The position numbers were made by a program, and so were the translations under genes. Of a stretch of 36,934 nt of DNA, positions 30,971 through 36,934 are shown one piece after another. The notes beneath the pieces are model-generated. The model ran no database searches, had not been told where the DNA came from, and saw only the letters and a program-made list of their open reading frames with translations. Each line of letters starts with the position of its first letter. Position 1 is the first letter of the stretch. Origin of the DNA: Flavobacteriaceae bacterium (GTDB lineage Bacteria > Bacteroidota > Bacteroidia > Flavobacteriales > Flavobacteriaceae). The DNA lies in assembly GCA_024763365.1 (NCBI GenBank), contig JANTFO010000013.1, positions 1-36,934 of the forward strand, in the 5' to 3' direction.

Positions 30971-33001
30971 CTAGAGTAATCCGTGATACTTCCTTAAAAA
31001 CCATTCCGCTGACAAAGATAGTATTATCAAGACTAATAACCAATGCCAGTCTATCAAAAAAAACTGTTTTTTTGTGCTTTTCTGTATAGGTTTATAGGCG
31101 GGTTTTTGAATTAGTTCATTTAAGGTTTTAGTAAGATTGTCCTTATTCAACACCTTTGATTGTTGTACGGCAGCCCATTTTTTCAGAAAATCAATATTGG
31201 CAGTTGTAAACTGCTCCTCCACCTGATAATCTAAAACTCTAAAGCTACCATATTGAGTAATATCTAATTGGGAACTACTGACACTAAAACCATAGTCTCC
31301 GGGCGGCAATACAGGAAGCGTGACCAAATATGTATTTCCGTTATGATAAAAAGGTATTTGCTGTTTTTCTTTAGTTTGTTTATTTGTCAAGGATAATTGT
31401 AATACAGCATCTGAACGCAATGTCATGTTTTTATCTAAGAGTCTAGCATGTATTTCCGGCTTGTTATTGTTAAAATAAATCTTTTTATAATCCAAAAATA
31501 ATTTATTCTGAGATTTTTGGGAAGCACTGTACTGAACGATTGTAGAAAAGAATTCATCAAAAATTTCAAAAGTCTTGTTTTCAATTTTAGATTGCATACG
31601 CCATTTCCAAATACCTTCACCAAAAAGCGCAACAAAACGCCTGTCTGCTTCGGTAAAAGTTGCCATAAGTGCTTCGCCTGTATCAATCTGTGCCACCTTT
31701 TGGTAAAATAAAATTTGTAATGGCACATTAAATGAAATACTCCCAAACTTATCTTGTAAGGGTGGTAAGGAAGCAACGTCAATGTCGTTTGTTACAAATT
31801 CATTATAACTCTTATTGTATACAGCTTGATAATTTTCTGTTTGAGAAGTCGGTTTTTTGTAAAAATACGCTTGAATACTATTTAAATAATTCCAATCGGT
31901 TTTGGTCCCAGTGATGATAAAGGTATTTAAGTTCAATCTCTCAATTTCTTTTATATAGGAAGCAATAGTTGGGTTAGGTTGGTATAAAATAACCAGATTA
32001 TATTTACTAAAATCTATATTATTTTTCCAGCCTGTTTGCGTAGTAACTCTATATTTATTTTGGCTTTCGAGGCTTCGTTTTATCGCTCCAATATCCGGGT
32101 GACTGAAAGGGCTTAGAATTAAAATTTCTGTTTGCTCATCAAGTACCTCAATACTGAAATCTGAGCGATTATTCTGTTTATTTTTTTCATTTTGCAAACT
32201 GCTAAGTATTACCCGGTAATACTGCTGACCTACTTCATTTGCCGGTAATTTTAAGTTGAGATGTTGGGAGTTATTTTCCCTAGAAGCAGTTAGTTTTTTT
32301 TGAAATACTCTTTTATTGTTATTATATATATCTAATTGATAATCAATTTTTTTATTCCCTTTGTATAAAGTATATATTTCAACAGGAAAATTATTGTTTA
32401 AATAGGTATATGGATTGGTATTAACTCGAGAAATACTTAAATCTTCATGACTTAAGGTATCCCCAAAAACGACAGGAAATACCTTCACGTTGGAATGCAA
32501 GTAAACAGGATTTCTACCTAATGTTTGATTTCCATCTGTGAGTACCAGAGCCAATTGTTTTTGCCCATGCCCTAGATTATCCAATTGATATAAAAGTGCT
32601 TCATAATTGGTTTGAGGTTTATCAAAGCTAAGACTATCGAGCAGATGCGTATATTCACCAAAAGTGAAATAAGAAATTTCAAATGCTTCATTTAGGGCTG
32701 GATCATTTTGGACTTGTTGTACAACTTCAGCGAGTTCATTAGTAACATTTAGGGATTTCAATGATGTAGAATTATCAACAGCTACATATAAAGCAGGCTT
32801 TTCTGTCTTAAATCTTTTAGACACCCATCCTGGATTAATCAATAAACTCAAGATTGCGGCAATACTGAGTAACCTCAGTGTAAAAAACAGATAATCAAGT
32901 GGTTGTAGTGTTCTTTTATTGGATTGCAAGTATAGCCACCAGGCTAATACACTAGCAGCTATCAATACGAGCACAATAAATAAAACATTTGTAGTAATCA
33001 T
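30971..33001 (-). CDS. Large membrane protein with VWA-like domain
   Basis: The 676 residues begin with two transmembrane helices (about 5-25 and 37-56). A von Willebrand A-like domain follows (about 68-190), with the metal-site motif DNSTS (D76, S78, S80) and a later ALVLTDGNQT. Beta-sandwich-like regions (about 200-300 and 520-600) enclose a further alpha/beta part, and a last TM helix (about 648-667) lies near the C-terminus. The layout resembles BatA-like or glutamine-amidotransferase-like membrane proteins of Bacteroidota, but no catalytic Cys motif is visible. It lies between fabG and the SPFH gene. A scaffold role in the periplasm is my inference. Confidence 0.78.
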   Translation of the reverse strand: MITTNVLFIVLVLIAASVLAWWLYLQSNKRTLQPLDYLFFTLRLLSIAAILSLLINPGWVSKRFKTEKPALYVAVDNSTSLKSLNVTNELAEVVQQVQNDPALNEAFEISYFTFGEYTHLLDSLSFDKPQTNYEALLYQLDNLGHGQKQLALVLTDGNQTLGRNPVYLHSNVKVFPVVFGDTLSHEDLSISRVNTNPYTYLNNNFPVEIYTLYKGNKKIDYQLDIYNNNKRVFQKKLTASRENNSQHLNLKLPANEVGQQYYRVILSSLQNEKNKQNNRSDFSIEVLDEQTEILILSPFSHPDIGAIKRSLESQNKYRVTTQTGWKNNIDFSKYNLVILYQPNPTIASYIKEIERLNLNTFIITGTKTDWNYLNSIQAYFYKKPTSQTENYQAVYNKSYNEFVTNDIDVASLPPLQDKFGSISFNVPLQILFYQKVAQIDTGEALMATFTEADRRFVALFGEGIWKWRMQSKIENKTFEIFDEFFSTIVQYSASQKSQNKLFLDYKKIYFNNNKPEIHARLLDKNMTLRSDAVLQLSLTNKQTKEKQQIPFYHNGNTYLVTLPVLPPGDYGFSVSSSQLDITQYGSFRVLDYQVEEQFTTANIDFLKKWAAVQQSKVLNKDNLTKTLNELIQKPAYKPIQKSTKKQFFLIDWHWLLVLIILSLSAEWFLRKYHGLL

Positions 33002-33050
33002 TAATTCTTTAGCCTTAGTTTTTAGTTAAAACCCTAACGTGGACAAGCCA

Positions 33051-33092
33051 CAAATTCCAAATCCCAAATCTCAAATAAATTCCAAATTTCAA
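33051..33092. repeat. Low-complexity repeat of an AATTCCAAAT type
   Basis: CAAATTCCAAATCCCAAAT and similar words (CAAATTCC, CAAATCTC, AATTCCAAATTTC) repeat with a period of about 7-14 bases in the gap between fabG and the VWA gene. On the minus strand this reads TTTGGAATTT. I have seen such simple arrays between genes in Flavobacteriia. Confidence 0.6.
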
Positions 33093-33124
33093 TATTTTTA
33101 AACACCAAAATTCTTGCAAAAAAA

Positions 33125-33132
33125 CAAAAATA
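33125..33132 (-). promoter_or_regulatory. Possible -7 element for the VWA-like gene
   Basis: On the minus strand TATTTTTG matches TAnnTTTG exactly. It would give a leader of about 120 bases that carries the AATTCCAAAT repeat, so the match may be chance. Confidence 0.25.
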
Positions 33133-33174
33133 TCATTAGTAAGATACTTCTCACTTTTTACATTTAGCTTCCAA

Positions 33175-33921
33175 CTATGTCAGCATTCCCCCATCAACAT
33201 TTATCACCTGCCCTGTCACATAACTACTGAGGTCAGAAGCTAAGAATAAACAAGCATTGGCTACATCTTCCGGAGTACCTCCTCTTTTGAGCGGTATGGC
33301 TTTTCGCCATTCATCTACCGTTTTTTCATCTAATTGAGCTGTCATTTCTGTTTCGATAAATCCTGGCGCAATGGCATTACATCTGATGTTTCGAGAACCC
33401 AACTCCAGCGCTACCGATTTGGTAAAGCCAAGTATACCTGCCTTAGAAGCAGCATAGTTAGCTTGCCCCGCATTACCTTTCAAGCCTACAACAGAGCTCA
33501 TATTAATAATACTGCCTTTGCGTTGCTTCATCATAGGACGAATCACAGCTTTGGTCATATTATAAACTGATTTTAAATTGACTTCTAACACCTTATCAAA
33601 ATCTGCTTCACTCATGCGCATTAATAAATTATCTTTAGTGATACCCGCATTATTGATCAATATGTCAATACTTTCAAATTCATTTAAGACTTCCTCAACT
33701 AATTTTTGAGTTGATTCAAAATCTGCTGCATCAGATTGATACGCTTTCACTTTAACACCAAATTTTTGGCATGCTGCTACTAAAGTTTCAGCTGCTTTTG
33801 ATGAAGAAGCATAGGTGAATGCTATGTGGCAACCAGCCGCTGCCATTTTCAGCGCAATACCTCTACCGATACCTCTTGTAGCGCCTGTTATAATGAGCGT
33901 TTTTCCTTGTAAATCTTGCAT
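33175..33921 (-). CDS. fabG: 3-oxoacyl-[ACP] reductase
   Basis: FabG reduces 3-oxoacyl-ACP with NADPH in fatty acid elongation. From the ATG at 33921 the protein has 248 residues, the family length. Seen are TGATRGIGRGIAL (12-24), INNAG (89-93), N115, MSSVVG (141-146), and the catalytic Y156 and K160 in YAASK, then NAIAPGFIETEMT and VINVDGGM at the end. The frame is open to 33969, but that start lies upstream of the promoter at 33949-33956 and adds a non-conserved hydrophobic leader. It heads the long minus-strand series that ends at yqgE. Confidence 0.93.
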   Translation of the reverse strand: MQDLQGKTLIITGATRGIGRGIALKMAAAGCHIAFTYASSSKAAETLVAACQKFGVKVKAYQSDAADFESTQKLVEEVLNEFESIDILINNAGITKDNLLMRMSEADFDKVLEVNLKSVYNMTKAVIRPMMKQRKGSIINMSSVVGLKGNAGQANYAASKAGILGFTKSVALELGSRNIRCNAIAPGFIETEMTAQLDEKTVDEWRKAIPLKRGGTPEDVANACLFLASDLSSYVTGQVINVDGGMLT

Positions 33922-33948
33922 AATTATTTTGTTATTTTTAAGAACAAT

Positions 33949-33956
33949 CAAATATA
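33949..33956 (-). promoter_or_regulatory. Promoter -7 element for fabG
   Basis: On the minus strand TATATTTG matches TAnnTTTG exactly. Transcription near 33944 gives about 23 bases of leader and rules out the start at 33969. No TTG at -33 spacing. Confidence 0.5.
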
Positions 33957-33969
33957 AAAAAATTAACAT

Positions 33970-34287
33970 ACAGGGATTAAATAATTAATGAAATCTTATA
34001 TATTTCAAAAGGATTATCTTAAAGTGTATATTTATATAATGTTATTCAATTAATTGTTTTTAAACTGTTTACAAATCATTAGTGGGTAGTTTTAAATTTT
34101 TATTTGAAAAAATTAACATTGGGGTAACTTTCCTTGTTTCAGGGACTTAATTTTTATCAACAAGAATTTGTTAATTATTTATTTTGACTAGTATTATTTT
34201 GATAAAATCTTATGCTACTTTTACCTCTTGAAAACATACCCCAAAATAACTATTTAATAGAAATCAACCAACTAATAATATAATAAA
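33970..34287. other. AT-rich intergenic region upstream of nrdJ
   Basis: With the fabG leader this is 366 bases without a gene. I find no exact TAnnTTTG on the plus strand. Two identical near-matches, TTATTTTG, lie at 34179-34186 and 34194-34201, about 90-110 bases before the nrdJ start. A TTTGTTAATTATT segment precedes them. No cobalamin riboswitch, NrdR box or hairpin terminator was recognised. The longest plus-strand frame with ATG (at 33988) is only 21 codons. Confidence 0.5.
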
Positions 34288-36846
34288 TTGGAAAATATTG
34301 TTGCCAAAAAAGTAAAAAAGACCTATACGTATGAAGAGGTTTTAGAAGCATCTTTAGAATACTTTAAAGATGATGAATTAGCCGCCACGACTTGGATAAA
34401 AAAATATGCATTACGCAACAGTGACGGTATGTATTTAGAGTCAAACCCTGATGATATGCATCATCGTATGGCAAATGAATTTGCACGAATAGAAGAAGAC
34501 TACCAAAAAACAGCTAAAAAAGAAGAACATACCGATTTATCGGCATATGGAAAAAAACGCAAACCCCTTACTTCCAAAAAGATATATGAACTATTTAAAG
34601 ATTTTAAATACGTAGTACCACAAGGTAGTGTAATGTATGGTTTGGGCAATAGTGAAGTGATTGCATCTCTGTCCAATTGTATTGTAATTCCATCTGTGGA
34701 AGACTCCTATGGTGGTATTTTTCATGCCGATCAACAAATGGCGCAGCTTTTTAAAAGACGATGTGGTGTGGGTACTGATCTATCTAAACTAAGACCTAAT
34801 GATGCTAAAGTATCAAATGCTGCAGGAACAACTACCGGGGCTGTATCTTTTATGCACCGTTTTTCATCCACTACCAGAGAAGTAGCACAAAATGGACGTC
34901 GTGGGGCTTTGATGCTTACCCTTGATGTAGCACATCCAGATATTGAAGATTTTATTACGGTTAAACAAGATCTTAGCAAAGTTACCGGAGCAAATATTTC
35001 TGTTAGGTTATCAGACGAATTTATGAATGCCGTAATTGCAGATAAAGACTTTACCTTGCGTTGGCCCATAGATAGTGATAAACCTAAAATTACGAAGGTT
35101 GTCAAAGCCAAGGAAGTATGGAATAGTATTATTAAAAGTGCACACAATACAGCGGAGCCGGGATTAATTTTCTGGGATAAACAACATACCTACTCTACCT
35201 CCTCCATATATCCCGGTTTTGAAAATGTATCTACTAATCCCTGTTCAGAAATAGCCATGCAAGGTGGTGACAGCTGTAGGCTTATAGCCATTAACTTATT
35301 CAGTTTTGTTGAAAACCCATTTACAGATAAAGCTTTATTTAACTACAAAAAATTCTACGAAGTTACTTATGAAGCACAACGTTTGATGGATGACCTGGTA
35401 GACCTTGAATTAGAATCTATCGGCAAAATTCTTAAAAAAATAGAAGCAGATCCTGAACCGGATTATATTAAAAATACAGAAAAAGTAACTTGGGAACTTC
35501 TAAGAGATACCGGGAAACAAGGAAGACGCACCGGTTTAGGCTTTACTGCTTTGGCTGATGCCATAGCTGCGATGGGAGCTAAATATGACAGTGATGAAGC
35601 CTTGGCATTAGTTGATGAGATCATGCGTACTAAATTACAAGGAGAATTTGATTCTAGTATAGATATGGCCATCACCAGAGGTGCTTTTCCTATTTTTAAT
35701 AGAAATATTGAAAAAAAATCTGAATTTGTACAAATGATGGGTGAAGATTTCCCTGACCTCTACGAACGCATGATGAACAATGGTAGAAGGAATATATCAA
35801 TTAGTACAGTAGCTCCTACTGGAACATTAAGTATGTTAGCACAGGTATCTTCCGGTATTGAGCCTGTTTTCCTACTCTCTTACACTAGAAGAAGGAAAGT
35901 AAATCCCAATGATGAAAATGTACGGGTAGATTTTACCGATGATATGGGTGATGCTTTTGAGGAATTCACTGTTTTCCATACTAAATTAAAAGAATGGATG
36001 GAAGCATCAGGAGAAACTGATATTATCAAAAGTCCTTACCATGGCGCAACAGCTCCCGATATAGACTGGGAAAAGCGTGTAGAAATGCAAGCTTTGGTAC
36101 AAAAGTATACCACCCACTCCATTAGCTCTACCATTAACTTAAAAACTGATGTACCTGTCGAATTGGTAGGTGATATTTATATAGAATCCTGGAAAAAAGG
36201 TTTAAAAGGGATTACTGTTTACCGTGACGGTTCCAGAAGTGGTATTTTGGTTGCTGAAAATGATAAGAAAACCAAAGATATCCATGACAATTCTGAAACT
36301 TTCCGAGGCAAACGACCTAAGCGTTTGGAAGCTGTAGTTGTAAGGTTTTTTAACGATACTGAGCGTTGGTTGGCTGTTATTGGTCTAATGGAGAATAGGC
36401 CTTATGAAATTTTTACCGGTAAAATGAAAGATGCCTTTAACCTGCCTGAATGGGTAGAAAAAGGTTGGGTGATCAAAAACCGTGAAGAGGATGGTGCCTC
36501 TCGCTATGATTTCCAGTATGAAGACGCCGACGGATACCGCGTTACCATCGAAGGCTTATCACGTTCCTTTGACAAAGAATTTTGGAATTATGCCAAACTC
36601 ATTTCTGGTGTGTTACGCCATGGTATGCCACTACACTACGTAGTAGACTTAGTCAATAACTTGAATTTATTTGACGAAAACATCAATACTTGGAAAAACG
36701 GTGTTTCCAGAACCCTCAAACGTTTCATCCCTAATGGCACCGAAGCGGTCGATAAAAAATGCCCGGAATGTGGAGATCCCGATGGCCTTGTTTATATGGA
36801 AGGCTGCCTGACTTGTAAAAGTTGTGGACATTCTAAGTGTGGGTAA
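34288..36846 (+). CDS. nrdJ: Class II (adenosylcobalamin-dependent) ribonucleotide reductase
   Basis: It reduces ribonucleotides to deoxyribonucleotides using a B12-derived radical, so it works with or without oxygen. The 852 residues show SLSNCIVIP with Cys131, KRRCGVGTDLSKLRPN, NGRRGALMLTLDVAHPD, and the active-site loop NPCSE (N317, C319, E321), with GGDSC (C330) as partner of C131. VAPTGTLSMLAQVSSGIEP is the substrate-phosphate loop. The C-terminal part holds a TSCPD-like domain and a Cys-rich tail (CPECGD, CLTCKSCG). No ATP-cone is seen at the N-terminus. The start is TTG: an in-frame TAA lies just upstream, and the first Met is residue 48, inside conserved sequence. Confidence 0.92.
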   Translation: MENIVAKKVKKTYTYEEVLEASLEYFKDDELAATTWIKKYALRNSDGMYLESNPDDMHHRMANEFARIEEDYQKTAKKEEHTDLSAYGKKRKPLTSKKIYELFKDFKYVVPQGSVMYGLGNSEVIASLSNCIVIPSVEDSYGGIFHADQQMAQLFKRRCGVGTDLSKLRPNDAKVSNAAGTTTGAVSFMHRFSSTTREVAQNGRRGALMLTLDVAHPDIEDFITVKQDLSKVTGANISVRLSDEFMNAVIADKDFTLRWPIDSDKPKITKVVKAKEVWNSIIKSAHNTAEPGLIFWDKQHTYSTSSIYPGFENVSTNPCSEIAMQGGDSCRLIAINLFSFVENPFTDKALFNYKKFYEVTYEAQRLMDDLVDLELESIGKILKKIEADPEPDYIKNTEKVTWELLRDTGKQGRRTGLGFTALADAIAAMGAKYDSDEALALVDEIMRTKLQGEFDSSIDMAITRGAFPIFNRNIEKKSEFVQMMGEDFPDLYERMMNNGRRNISISTVAPTGTLSMLAQVSSGIEPVFLLSYTRRRKVNPNDENVRVDFTDDMGDAFEEFTVFHTKLKEWMEASGETDIIKSPYHGATAPDIDWEKRVEMQALVQKYTTHSISSTINLKTDVPVELVGDIYIESWKKGLKGITVYRDGSRSGILVAENDKKTKDIHDNSETFRGKRPKRLEAVVVRFFNDTERWLAVIGLMENRPYEIFTGKMKDAFNLPEWVEKGWVIKNREEDGASRYDFQYEDADGYRVTIEGLSRSFDKEFWNYAKLISGVLRHGMPLHYVVDLVNNLNLFDENINTWKNGVSRTLKRFIPNGTEAVDKKCPECGDPDGLVYMEGCLTCKSCGHSKCG

Positions 36847-36851
36847 GGGAA

Positions 36852-36874
36852 CCGGAAGTTGGAAGTTGGCAGTT
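36852..36874. repeat. Short GGAAGTT tandem repeat
   Basis: GGAAGTT occurs twice in tandem at 36854-36867, followed by a decayed third copy GGCAGTT. It begins a few bases after the nrdJ stop. The remaining bases to the window end show no gene or terminator. Confidence 0.6.
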
Positions 36875-36934
36875 TGAAATATTATTCTTAAGATTTTAGA
36901 ATACTCAATGCTTTGGTGTTGCTATTTAACGTTT

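Noticed and set aside
33922-33969. Longer fabG start with a hydrophobic leader
   Set aside because: The start lies upstream of the TATATTTG element, and FabG proteins begin near the LQGKTLIITGA block.
33970-34287. Cobalamin riboswitch upstream of the B12-dependent reductase
   Set aside because: No B12-box or the GC-rich paired core was found in this AT-rich segment.
34731-35147. 138-codon minus-strand frame inside nrdJ
   Set aside because: Antisense to conserved catalytic sequence of the reductase; no recognisable domain or promoter.

Overview
The window is a stretch of AT-rich chromosome from a member of the Bacteroidota, most likely class Flavobacteriia. I infer this from many promoter -7 elements of the form TAnnTTTG, AT-rich leaders without clear Shine-Dalgarno sequences, a C-terminal type IX secretion sorting domain, SPII lipoproteins, and family and gene-order patterns recalled from that class (clpC/gyrA divergent with a TPR gene after gyrA; START-like, class IV aminotransferase, yqgE and HU together). 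No genus can be named.

Left part (1-10.3 kb): the first codons of an exported protein leave the window on the minus strand. Then come inorganic pyrophosphatase (ppa), convergent clpC, divergent gyrA with a TPR lipoprotein-free exported protein behind it, ruvX, a coiled-coil membrane protein and a carboxyltransferase. Middle-left (10.3-18.3 kb): a 47-residue small ORF, an ECF-type sigma factor, an FKBP lipoprotein with calcium-binding-type repeats, an S4 RNA-binding protein with a TPMT-like methyltransferase, a DUF1853 protein behind a UvrD/PcrA helicase, and a pair encoding an inner-membrane OmpA-domain protein and a membrane-anchored double helix-hairpin-helix protein.

Centre (18.4-21.4 kb): a lipoprotein and peptidase T, then the most unusual segment. 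It holds a dispersed-type imperfect palindrome, a 5'-truncated gene remnant carrying only a type IX sorting tail, a tRNA-Met(CAU), and behind the tRNA a tandem array in which the terminator hairpin and the 3' tail of the tRNA are repeated three times, with the T-loop replaced by a GC-rich palindrome.

Right part (21.4-36.9 kb): START-like protein and class IV aminotransferase on the plus strand. On the minus strand runs a long series: fabG, a VWA-like membrane protein, an SPFH protein, serA, DUF1015, YggS, a P-loop kinase-like protein, recQ, fmt, HU and yqgE. A class II (B12-dependent) ribonucleotide reductase with a TTG start closes the window.

Most of the window is housekeeping: DNA topology, replication and repair (gyrA, uvrD, recQ, HU, nrdJ), translation initiation (fmt, tRNA-Met), proteolysis (clpC, pepT), fatty acid and serine synthesis (fabG, serA). 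I see no phage, transposase, integrase, CRISPR or toxin-antitoxin set. The best candidates for something undescribed are the tRNA-tail array at 20956-21300, the membrane HhH/OmpA pair, the small ORF beside the sigma factor, and several promoters so close to start codons that leaderless mRNAs are likely.
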